Assembly: GCA_012934845.2 (NCBI GenBank)
Contig: WNNJ02000797.1
Location: 1-64,000 of the forward strand
From: Pomphorhynchus laevis
Lineage: Eukaryota; Acanthocephala; Palaeacanthocephala; Echinorhynchida; Pomphorhynchidae
DNA: 64,000 bases
Reading direction: 5' to 3'
The notes under the pieces are model-generated. The model had not been told where the DNA came from and searched no databases. It was given only the letters and a program-made list of their open reading frames with translations. The position numbers were made by a program, and so were the translations under genes. Positions 54,717 to 64,000 of the stretch are shown here, in pieces; the stretch's first letter is position 1, and each line of letters begins with the position of its first letter.

Positions 54717-54722
54717 AATAAA
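54717..54722 (+). terminator. polyadenylation signal
   Basis: AATAAA shortly after the stop of the small secreted-protein frame. Confidence 0.6.
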
Positions 54723-54937
54723 ATAATGCGGTTCCTTACGATTCTTTATTTATATTTCTTTTTATAGTAAATATGTTAATTGGTATATTTAATTTGTACC
54801 GAATATATAATATGAATTTTTAATATGTGTACCGAACTCGCATTAATTGATTATTTGGCCTTAGTAACAATAACGAATAATATTTGTGTGTATACCACTA
54901 TTTTATTATTTTACTAACAATAAAATGGGAGTTTACT

Positions 54938-55083
54938 TCTATAATAAAATGGAAGTATACTACTTCCATTTTATTATTTTACTCGCTACTCCATATAAGG
55001 TTACAAGGCGTAGTGTTTTAAAACTTTAAGCCTTTGAGCCTTTTATGGAGTAACGAGTAAAATAATAAAATGGAAGTAGTATA
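54938..55083. repeat. foldback element
   Basis: Arms of about 46 bp (54,955-55,000 and 55,038-55,083; GTATACTACTTCCATTTTAT onward) face each other around a 37-bp loop with only a few mismatches. A second, smaller perfect palindrome (AATAAAATGGAAGTA, TAC centre) overlaps the left arm at 54,943-54,976. MITE-like or hairpin repeat; no transposase. Confidence 0.7.
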
Positions 55084-56746
55084 CTCCTATTTATAAAATC
55101 TAATAAAATATCAATTATAAGTAAAATTTAATTTCTCCAATAGACAAAAATGCTTTAAAGAATAGTTCTTCCCAATAATTTGGAAGCACATGCTTCTTTT
55201 AGAAAAACACTTTTATTATCTACCTATTTTTGATTTTAGTCATACATTATCCGTCGTCGTATTTATCCGTTGATACTTCAATAATGGTAATATCAAATCT
55301 AAGGCGTACAACTCGTAAGTACTTGCCTTTTTAATATTTGAGCATTGCTATTTCCGGATTTTATTTTCAATATTATATTAAATATTATACTGAATATTTG
55401 AAAATACTTCCAACATGAATTAAACGGTATTCATATCAGCGTAAAACGTTAAACAATATAAACGTTATATTTTTTATTATTGCAATAACCCTTATCCAAA
55501 TGATACTTAAGCACACCTGGATCTGAAAGAATTCTAAACAACATTATATTGCCAATCTGAAAGACAATTAATGTTTAATTGTAAATCCTAGAACGAATTA
55601 AAGCATTAATTTGCTCTTCATATTTATTTTTATTACGCTCAATATGTACCATACAGATTCCTTGGGATATAATGTTGTGCCCTGTCAGTTTTACTTGTAG
55701 GGCACAAAAGTAATTTAGACACATTCATGTTTAAGGTATTTATAGATAAAATTTGTACAAATTAAATTAGCAACCTACACAGTATTACTAGGATGCATGA
55801 TTTCGTATGATTTTATATATCAAATATTTTAACTAATTATTTTACTATTGCACAAATTTAATTTTTTATTATTTAAAACAATGACATCTAACAAATATAT
55901 TCATTACTTCAACTGCCTTTTTCATTTATATAGATGAAAATACTCAAATTGAAATATTGTGATATTAATAAATATACTCCGAAGTGAAAAATTTCTAGCT
56001 TATTAATTAATAGAATCAGGATTGACTGTAGTATGTATCATTTGAAAGTTTTCGTTATTTTTATAGCTTAAACACAAATATCCCTTGTATTAGAAATATT
56101 AAAATTTATATTTAATATTAGATAGTATTGTTTAAATTTATCGAATAAAAAATACCTTTAATAAAAATAACTATATATATTTCTCTCGAACAAAATTGGG
56201 TAAGTGAGCATAATACATTTATTATGAACCATCTTATCCACTTTGCGAACATATTGACGAAGTTTCGGATTATTGTTTCTACTATAAATAACTCAAATTA
56301 AAATATACTTTGCATTTGAATATCAATTCATGTTGTCAGTATATCGTGTATTTAATAATATAATCAATATCTTACAATATGTCACTGAAGTCTCCCACAC
56401 AAATATTCTATACGGTGTCCAACCGCATTTCTGTAATAGACTACTATAATCTAAATTAAAACATATGGATCACCATATGCTTAAATACACGAAAATGATT
56501 CAAAAACGAATTCTCTAATGTGCCTCATCAATGCATTTGTAGATTTCTAAAATGCTATTTTAATCTCGTGATTACATTTGGGTTTACCGTAAGTAATTCC
56601 TTCAAAGTTCCTGTGCAAATTATGGTGACAAGCAGGTGTCAACTTAGAATGGCTGCCTTTAAATATTTACTTAATTCACAGCAAAGTTTTATGTGATGTA
56701 ACTTTTGAAATGTTTTGAATTTATTTTTTATTTCCTTATTATTTAG
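55084..56746. other. AT-rich, probable intronic or intergenic sequence
   Basis: No clear gene. A possible 47-bp exon (55,240-55,286, between TTGATTTTAG and GTAATA) is open in one frame (IHYPSSYLSVDTSIM). Its phase does not fit the exon set downstream, so I leave it unassigned. Confidence 0.4.
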
Positions 56747-56839
56747 TATTCAATTTGCAAGCTATCTTCACAAGATATAGAACAAGAAATAGATATCAAG
56801 ACGACAAAGCCAGAATCGTCGCTAAAGAAATTGAAACAG
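56747..56839 (+). CDS. internal exon A of an unrecognised host gene
   Basis: 93 bp between TTTCCTTATTATTTAG and GTTGTT. Read with two bases completing an upstream codon and one base left over, it encodes 30 residues (FNLQAIFTRYRTRNRYQDDK then ARIVAKEIET), and the leftover G joins exon B as Gly. Another frame (YSICKLSSQDIEQEIDIK...) is also open but does not fit exon B. Basic, probably helical. Upstream exons were not found. Confidence 0.45.
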
Positions 56840-57691
56840 GTTGTTAAAAATTGAATTTGCTTGAATTTATTGCAAAATTCTTACTCATTTGATATTTTTA
56901 CATACAAATATTTGTTTGTTATAGATTAATTAGAGTAAATATATAGTGTAATCTAAACACAATTTCATTTAGATTGTCTGTTCTTTTGTATTTTATTAAA
57001 TGATATTTATATTATGTACTACTAAATGATCATTACATCACAACTGCTTTCTAACCTGATGCAATTGTTTGATTGTAATTAGGCGCAAAATATTAATAAA
57101 AAATATTGATATTAAAAAAATATTAATATTAAAATATTAATTAGGCTGATCTAGTACTTGCGATTTGGCTTACCTCGAATTGATATTTTTTCTCTTCTGA
57201 GACTTAGCTTAATTCAGACTTTGACCAATTAGGCCATATTTTTATACAGTTATTACATTAGTTGCATTTGATATAAATATTATTTATACCAGTCTTGCCA
57301 CCCGCCATATTTTTGTCATTTCCATTTTATCATATAATTCGATCGAAATTCGTCAGATGTGAGAACACTTTTCCGAATTATGTAATAGTGGATTAGGTCT
57401 AGATAACACTCTATTAGGCATTAGAGGAATTTTGTGGAATATCCATCTAAGGACGGTGTACAAAATACGTGTATTTAAACGTCTTTTGCAATTGTACTTT
57501 ATTTATTCAAAAACTATTTAATGCTACTTTATTGGATACACTTTTGTAACGCTATAAAAATAATAACTTTTAAAAAGCAAATATTTATTATTTATTATAG
57601 TTTAATGGATATAAATATCAGCATATTATTGTAGTATTTATTTTTATTGTAATTAATTTCATACGGAGATATCCTTGATAAGGAACTTTAT

Positions 57692-57902
57692 CTTCTTCTT
57701 CTTAGCGTTTATCCCGTATGACGGGGTCCGCTTGCCACGATCGTTGACGCCAAAATGCCTTCTTTGCTGCGTCTTTGGGCGTGAGTCCGACCATTTTCAT
57801 GTCCTTAAGAAGGGTATCCATCCATCTTTTCTGTGGTCTTCCTATTGGTCTCTTTCCGTCGACCTCGATTTGAAATGGTGCCTGCGCTAATGTGTTCACG
57901 TC
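57692..57902 (-). mobile_element. RTE-type LINE 3' end with target duplication
   Basis: On the minus strand: QIEVDGKRPIGRPQKRWMDT, LLKDMKMVGLTPKDAAKKAF, WRQRSWQADPV, the C-terminal tail typical of RTE-type reverse transcriptases, then a short UTR and an (AAG)n tail. The flanks are an exact 16-bp duplication, TGATAAGGAACTTTAT (57,676-57,691 and 57,903-57,918). Severe 5' truncation (211 bp) and an unmutated target duplication indicate a recent insertion, in what is probably an intron. Confidence 0.88.
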
Positions 57903-58123
57903 TGATAAGGAACTTTATATCGCTCTAATATTTCCTAAAAATATAATTTAATTTAAAATACAATAGTCATTCTTCAAGGTTCTGGTTGGAAATCCATCAC
58001 ACATTGGATATTTAGAACTAAAGAATCCAAGGATATATTTAGAACTAAAAAATCCGATTCTTTGAGCTTAAATAATTCAATATTTTATAATAAATTGATT
58101 GTTCACTCATTTTTCAATTATAC

Positions 58124-58283
58124 TTAATTAGTAGAGCGAGTGAAATTATTATTACAAGTCAAATTTCCAATTGCTAACAGCTATCATCCTCAGGACAAAA
58201 TTATGTTCTGAAGATGATAGCAGTTGGTTATCGAAAATTCGACTGCTAATAAAAATAATAATTTCACTCGCTCTACTAATTAA
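58124..58283. repeat. 160-bp foldback MITE-like element
   Basis: Inverted arms of about 75 bp (outer 30 bp almost perfect: TTAATTAGTAGAGCGAGTGA onward) around a few unpaired bases, ending in TTAA at both sides. No coding capacity. TTAA may be the target duplication or part of the arms. It lies in the long intron between exons A and B. Confidence 0.8.
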
Positions 58284-58907
58284 ATTCTTTTTTTTTTCAG
58301 TTCAAATATTTGAATTAATATTTGAATTCAAAATGTAAAATAACCGAGCATTTACGCTTAAACCAACCACCAATTACTTACGATTCACATTTTCAGGTTT
58401 ATTTCAGGTTTACAAAGTGATGTCCGTTGCTCTGAATTTTAGTTTTACGTATTTTTTAATTATCGCCGCAGTATTCGAATGGCAGCTATAGATGTTATGT
58501 AATGAATCTGATATTATTTGTTTTTGATACAAACTAGAGGGCATTATCTGGACATTCAATGTTACCTAGCGAATTTTTTCTGGTACTCCAGCTTCGCTAT
58601 TGTTTAATGCACTGCTCTGTTTGTTCAATATACGACTCTCCACGATGTCTACATAAAATCGAGTAAAGTTTGTTGTTTCAGCTTTAATAAGAAATAATTT
58701 GGATTTTACGTTACTTAATGTTTAAATACGCATTTCTTAATTACCATTAAGATGCACTTTTAATTTTGAATTTTCAAATTAAGTCATTTTAGTACCTTGT
58801 GATTTTTACATTAGCTCCGATTTTTATATTCATTAAAGAAATTTAATTTTTAAAAGTCAAATGTTTATTTCGTTAGTGTCTCTAATACTTGAGAAACTTA
58901 TCTAAAG

Positions 58908-58986
58908 GCGATCTGGAAGAATGCTATCCGTTCAATAACAATACTAATTTTATGTTAAATTACGAGAACTCAAAAGAACTTCAGAG
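58908..58986 (+). CDS. internal exon B of host gene
   Basis: 79 bp between CTTATCTAAAG and GTAAAT. Only one frame is open: two bases complete Gly with exon A, then 25 residues (DLEECYPFNNNTNFMLNYEN, SKELQ) with AG left over. That AG joins the first T of exon C as Ser across a 49-bp intron. Phase fits on both sides. Confidence 0.5.
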
Positions 58987-59035
58987 GTAAATTTTCAAAT
59001 ATATATTGTAATCATTGATTAATTTTATATTTAAG

Positions 59036-59084
59036 TGCGAGTGACGACGTTAAAAAGCTTTTTACCCTAGCTTATAATGATACG
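59036..59084 (+). CDS. internal exon C of host gene
   Basis: 49 bp between TTTTATATTTAAG and GTTAGT. After the split Ser codon it encodes ASDDVKKLFTLAYNDT and ends at a codon boundary, fitting exon D. The intron before it (58,987-59,035) is only 49 bp, with clear GT and AG ends. Confidence 0.5.
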
Positions 59085-60259
59085 GTTAGTATTTTGTTGA
59101 GGTTATGTTAAATCTGTATTTCTAGTATTGCAACAAATTTTTATAAAATTATTTAAACTATAAGAATACGTGAATATATTCACATAGTCTATAAGAATAT
59201 GCGAATTTTGTATTAATCAAACAACATCTCTAATGCTTAATCATGTGTGCTGAACTGATTAGTAACCATCAGTAGTAAATTCAATTTTATTAATGTATTT
59301 GATAATTTACATAGTTTCTTATATTCAAAATCAAAGCATTATTGTTTCTAATTTAAATATTCCCTTAAATACAGAAAATATGATGTATGTAATTTTGTAA
59401 AATTTCCGAACACATAAGGGTTATACATATAATAGTTCAAATTGTAATTTATTATTATATTGAAATATGTATTGAACTACTAGAAAATATATTTTTGTTT
59501 AAAATTTCATAAATTGTTTATTAAGTTTAAAATAATGAATAGGATGTTATATTTAAAATATAAGTTCGTTGTAGCTAAACCTAAACCTTTGATTTCAAAA
59601 CTTTGAATAACTGCAGCATTGCCGAAATAAAAATCAAGATTATAAACAAGATACTAATAAAAAATATTTTACGATGTATGAAGTTGTTATTATTCTATAA
59701 TTAAATCATTTAAAGAAGCATTTAACCGCACAATAGACGTAGATGATAATAAAGCTGTCGATTATATACGTTGACCATTTTTTAAAATATATTCTGTTAA
59801 CAATAATAGTTTACGATTAAACAAAAACGACAACAATATAAGTAAATATTTAAAGCACCTTAGGGATTTGAACGAACCCTTAATCATCATTTGCATTTAG
59901 TTTCAGATTACTCTTTTTTATCTACGAAATAATGCTAGGGAAGCCTAAAGGGGTTTATGCATTAGCTTATATTTTTCGTATTTTTTTCAACCATCAATAA
60001 TTATCGTTTAATTTGTCCTTTACATTGTTCAATTTCAAAGTGCTTCAATATATTTTATAATCGTATTTTTCTTATTCTATAATAATTTTGTGATAGATGT
60101 TTCCTCTAGTCACACGAGCTGATGCGAGCGGATGTGCAGACTAAGATTTATAAGAATCAAATCAGCTAACTTTATAGGAAGAATGTTAGTCTAAAGATTG
60201 AATTGAATATATTATATCTTTTTAATTTATGTTTATGTATAATCGTATTTAGACTATTA
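59085..60259. other. AT-rich intron, no other feature
   Basis: Sequence between exon C and the first RTE/Rex-like LINE copy. Nothing else is supported. Confidence 0.5.
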
Positions 60260-61795
60260 AGTCAAATAAAACGTTTAGTAATTAAGAACTTGTTAATTAC
60301 CCTTCGACCTGAAGCGTTAATGGCTCTCAACGTTGTTGGTATGAAGTGGCTAACACGAATCTTCAACTTTGCATTGAAGTCGGGCAAGGTTCCAAGTGAG
60401 TAGCGAACTGTCGTGATAGTACCGATCTTCAAGAAATGTGAACGAAGAGTATGTTCCAATTATCGGGGCATCACTCTTCTTAGCCAAACTGGTAAGCTAT
60501 TTGCTAGGATTCTCGAGTAAAGGATACGGTCTATAGTTGAAGGACAATTGCAAGAGGAACAATGCGACTTTCGTTTAGGTCGTGGAAATACGGATCAGCT
60601 CTTTACTTTCTCAACTATCCTTGAACGGTCTTCAGAGTTCGCTCAACCCGTCTACATGTGTTTTGTAAATATGCAGAAGACATTCGACCTAGTTCCGCGA
60701 GAGAGGTTTGTGGAAAGTACTAAGGGAGTATGGAGTACCACACTATCTTCGGGTAGCTGCAGCTTCTCTGTATGAACAAAGTATGAGTTGTGTTTGTGTT
60801 CTAGGTAGGAAGTCTAAATAATTTACAGTAGGCGTTGGGCTTCGTCATGGTTGTCCTTTGTACCAATTTTGCTCCTTTATTACATGGATAGTATTTCGAG
60901 ACGGGCTGCTATGACGGATGTCGGTCTCGAGTCTGGTTTCATCAGGATACCATTTCTGCTTTTTGCAGATTATGTTGTCTTGTTGGCTTTTTGTCTTGAT
61001 GACTGACAATGCCTACTAGATCGATTCATGATGGAATATCAAGCGAAAAGGGTTGTTGGTTAATACCTCCAAGACTGTCTATATGTGTTCGTCTCGGATT
61101 CAGATGCCAATGTCAATCCGGATTGGGGAACAGATTCTTCCTGATGTAGAGGATTTTAAGTATCTTGGGATATTGTTATCGAGGGACGGCATGAACATCT
61201 AAGAGATTGAGGAGCGGATTTGTGCAGCTAACGCAGCAATGCGTTCTTTGTACAGGTCTGTCGTGGTGAAGCGAGAGTTGAGTCTTCGGGCGAAACTTTT
61301 GGTATACTATGCAATCTTCGTTTCTATCATAACCTATGGTCATGAGCTTTGGGTTATGACCGAAAGGATAATATCTCGGATACAGGCGACCAATATGTGG
61401 TTCCTTCGCAGTGTGGCTGGTTTTAGTCTTAGAGATAAGGTTATAAATTCGATTGTCCAGGATGGACTCGGAGTAAAGTCGCTACATCTCTACATCGAAG
61501 AAAGTCAGCTGAGGTGGCTAGGACACATTCTGAGGATGTCTATGGATCGCCTTCCTCGGAGGGTTTTTCAGACCAGACTATCTGGAAATAGACCTCGATG
61601 TGGACCGCGATACCGGTGGAGGGATCAAATCTGGAAACTGGCTGAAAACCGCCTTGTGCTATTTGAAAGCGAACTCTGGTCTGTCGCTCAGGATCGCGAT
61701 GTCTGGAGTAGTTTGATTCGTGCACTGCCTCCACGACCCGACACCCGGACCAGTGGTTGAGAGGAAAAATATTGTATTTTTTATTTGTTTTTTTT
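60260..61795 (+). pseudogene. RTE/Rex-like LINE, RT and C-terminus
   Basis: 5'-truncated copy: FNFALKSGKVPSE*RTVVIV, PIFKKCERRVCSNYRGITLL, LQEEQCDFRLGRGNTDQLFT, MCFVNMQKTFDLVPRERFVE, a broken motif B, FLLFADYVVLL (near 60,955; YADD/FADD region), DFKYLGILLSRDGMNI, then an open frame 61,239-61,760 with MRSLYRSVVVKRELSLRAKL, TYGHELWVMTERIISRIQAT, LRWLGHILRMSMDRLPRRVF. The style is the YRGITLLS LINE group common in fish and many invertebrates. At least six stops or shifts. It lies in the intron between exons C and D. A second copy faces it at 62,765. Confidence 0.83.
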
Positions 61796-62328
61796 TCTGG
61801 TCAAGAAATTGTTGTTGTGTTGTAATTACCCTTTGAAAAGAAAAACATTTTATTGCTTAATAAAATTTATTATTTATTAATTTTTATTTTATTTTTTTGC
61901 TTAATTAAATACGCCACAAATATTTTAAAAATGGCAGTTGCTCAATATAACGAGATAGTTAATTTTCCTAAACCAGCATTTGCATAATTATCTTCAAGAC
62001 CAGTAGATTTTAGTAAAGTAAACGAAGTAAATTCGTATCTTAAATCAAGTACCATTTTTGTGTAGACGTTGACATTTTTTATACAATATACTACAGTTGT
62101 GGAAACCTTAAAATGTTGTATCCTTGTCACATGATTGGACAGTGTTCACTTTTTATTTTTTGCATGTTTAATAGCTACATGCCTCTGCAGAACTTGATCT
62201 AGTAAATCATTCTGTACAAAGAATATGGTTTCTTTTTCGACTGTCGTATTATATGTTACTAAAATATGTTACTATAAAGCTAACGCGTTTTCATTAGATA
62301 TCTTTTCAAACATTCTTTTTCATTCTAG
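61796..62328. other. intron remainder before exon D
   Basis: AT-rich, ending in the acceptor CATTCTTTTTCATTCTAG. Nothing else recognised. Confidence 0.5.
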
Positions 62329-62413
62329 AAGGCCCATAATGACTATTATCTAAACGAAATTACCTCTCGTATTAAGCTAAACAAATTCGATGATTATTCA
62401 ACACAATTCAAAA
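62329..62413 (+). CDS. internal exon D of host gene
   Basis: 85 bp between a strong polypyrimidine acceptor (CATTCTTTTTCATTCTAG) and GTATGT. Starting in phase 0, as exon C requires, it encodes 28 residues (KAHNDYYLNEITSRIKLNKF, DDYSTQFK) with one base left over. The NDYYL-type segment, and the helical, charged character of exons A-D together (about 101 residues), recall the end of F-BAR domains (ARNxYLL motif). That is only a guess; the family is not established. Confidence 0.5.
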
Positions 62414-62764
62414 GTATGTGTTTATTTATTTTGCCAATGGTTAACTCCGTTACAACTATGTTATGTTCGTATCTACACAGATACATTTGTTAGTCGTCAA
62501 CCTGTTTTTAGTTAATTTCAATCGCTCCTCACTAAAGTAGCGAATTTAATACTATTTAATACATACCAATTTGTGTCATTTCATGTCTATTTTATTCGCT
62601 TGAAATTTTAATCTAATTAAAGTGTATATCTTGTGTTTTTACATAAATAATTATATAAATCACGATATGGCTGTAATTTTAATCATGTCGACACTTCTTG
62701 CGAATTTAGTCATCTTTTTTTCTTGTAATCGCAATTTGAAACTTCACACAACAATTTCTTGACA
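62414..62764. other. intron after exon D, no feature
   Basis: AT-rich sequence between the exon D donor and the tail of the minus-strand LINE. Confidence 0.5.
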
Positions 62765-64000
62765 AGAAAAAACAAATAACAAAATACAAGATTTTTTCTG
62801 TCAATCACTGGTCCGAGTGTTGGGTCGTGGACACGAACCAAACTACTTCAGACATCGCGAACATGGGCGACAGCTCAGAGTTCGCTTTTAAATAACACAA
62901 GACGGTCTTGCCAGTTTCCAGATTTGATCCTTCCATCGATATCGCGGTCCACATCGATGTCTATTTCCAGATAGTCTGGTCTGGAAAACCCTCCGAGGAA
63001 GGCGATCCATAGACATCCTCAGAATGTGTCCTAGCCACCTCAGCTGACTTTCTTCGATGTGGAGATGTAGCGACTTTACTCCGAGTCCATCCTGGACAAT
63101 CGAATTTATAACCTTATCTCTAAGACTAAAACCAGCCACACTGCGAAGGAACCACATATTGGTCGCCTGTATCCGAGATATTATCCTTTCTGTCATAACC
63201 CAAAGCTCATGACCATAGGTTATGATAGAAACGAATATTGCATGGTATACTAAAAGTTTCGCCCGAAGACTCAACTCTCGCTTCACCACGACAGACCTAT
63301 ACAAAGAACGCATTGCTGCGTTAGCTGCACAAATCCGCTCCTCAATCTCTTTGATGTTCATGCCGTCCCTCGACAACAATATCCTAAGATACTTGAAATC
63401 CTCCACATCCGGAAGAACCTGTTCCCCAATCCGGATTGACATTGGCATCTGAATCCGAGACGAACACATATAGACAGTCTTGGAGGTATTAACCAACAAC
63501 CCTTTTCGCTTGATATTCCATCATGAATCGATCTAGTAGGCATTGTCAGTCATCAAGACAAAAAGCCAACAAGACAACATAATCTGCAAAAAGCAGAAAT
63601 GGTATCCTTTTCTGGCAAATTTATCTCTTCTGGCAACCGAGTGAAGGCCTTTTGGATGTGGCCTGAAAAACGTTCTTTGACATAAACATCTGATAGACGC
63701 TCCCAGCACGCCATCCGCGACGGAAGGGTTTATCAGGCTTGTCTAGCATCCGATCCTGCTATCGAAGTTTACCAACTACAAGGTAGTAATCGGTTGACAG
63801 ATTAGCCCTTCTTTTCACTCGAGTGTCCAGAACATAGCGTCGCAGATCAGATGAAACGATTACAAACTCGATCATTAATCTCTGACTGAGAGAATCCTGA
63901 TGCCATGTGCATCTATGGATCTCCTTATGTTCAAACATGATGTTGGTTATGCACATATTGTTACGAGAACAAAAGTTTGATAATTTAGCACCATTCGCAT
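62765..64000 (-). pseudogene. RTE/Rex-like LINE, inverted second copy (runs off the window)
   Basis: Minus-strand copy, very similar to 60,945-61,795 over about 840 bp (63,610-62,765): LVNTSKTVYMCSSRIQMPMS, an open frame 63,499-62,888 with MRSLYRSVVVKRELSLRAKL and LRWLGHILRMSMDRLPRRVF, and a deletion in the last C-terminal part. Upstream of 63,615 the sequence jumps to the endonuclease domain (NIMFEHKEIHRCTWHQDSLS, MIEFVIVSSDLRRYVLDTRV, LSTDYYLVV), so the RT fingers and palm are deleted. The 5' part continues beyond the window. Confidence 0.85.

Noticed and set aside
55240-55286. Possible extra exon (between TTGATTTTAG and GTAATA)
   Set aside because: Its open frame ends in phase 0, which does not fit the frame of exon A that joins exon B. 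Kept only as a note.
1-64000. tRNA or rRNA genes, DNA transposon transposases, toxin genes
   Set aside because: None recognised; the only tRNA-like block (48,830-48,965) is too weak to call as a tRNA.

Overview
This is invertebrate animal nuclear DNA. Nothing in it is prokaryotic: there are no operons, ribosome binding sites or CRISPR arrays. The evidence is AT-rich intergenic sequence, small exons with GT-AG junctions (one intron of only 49 bp), AATAAA polyadenylation signals, a VMA21 homologue, and many kinds of metazoan retroelement. The phylum cannot be fixed from the sequence; a flatworm or another small invertebrate would fit.

About 1-53,750 is a retrotransposon graveyard. (1) 1-4690: a Penelope-like element (PLE) on the minus strand with tandem and inverted terminal repeats that carry hammerhead-ribozyme-like cores. 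(2) 4690-6230: a CR1/Jockey-like LINE fragment. (3) 7440-18,862: an L2-like LINE split by 9.25 kb of later insertions. These are five copies of a LINE with a restriction-like endonuclease (one almost complete, with an N-terminal CXC-type Cys cluster) and a second CR1-like fragment. (4) 19,540-26,540: one nearly full-length CR1-like LINE followed by a decayed copy. (5) 26,590-27,760: a Gypsy-type fossil. (6) 27,778-43,405: L2-like and CR1-like copies in both orientations, including a full-length L2-like element (38,613-43,317) nested inside another. (7) 44,110-51,620: more CR1-like copies, one of them interrupted by an L2-like insertion, and one almost intact.

From 51,860 the character changes to AT-rich host territory. 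There is an intact VMA21-like gene (51,860-52,147), two small LINE tails, a small putative secreted-protein gene (54,509-54,694), and phase-compatible exons of one unrecognised host gene (56,747-62,413). The introns of that gene hold a 211-bp RTE tail with a 16-bp target duplication, a foldback element, and two LINE copies facing each other.

The structure best worth testing is RNA-level. The PLE repeats hold all three strands of a hammerhead in an order that should fold only between neighbouring repeats. The L2-like family has a 3' hairpin kept by compensatory changes. Several LINE insertions start with a short inverted copy of their target. I saw no convincing wholly new protein system.
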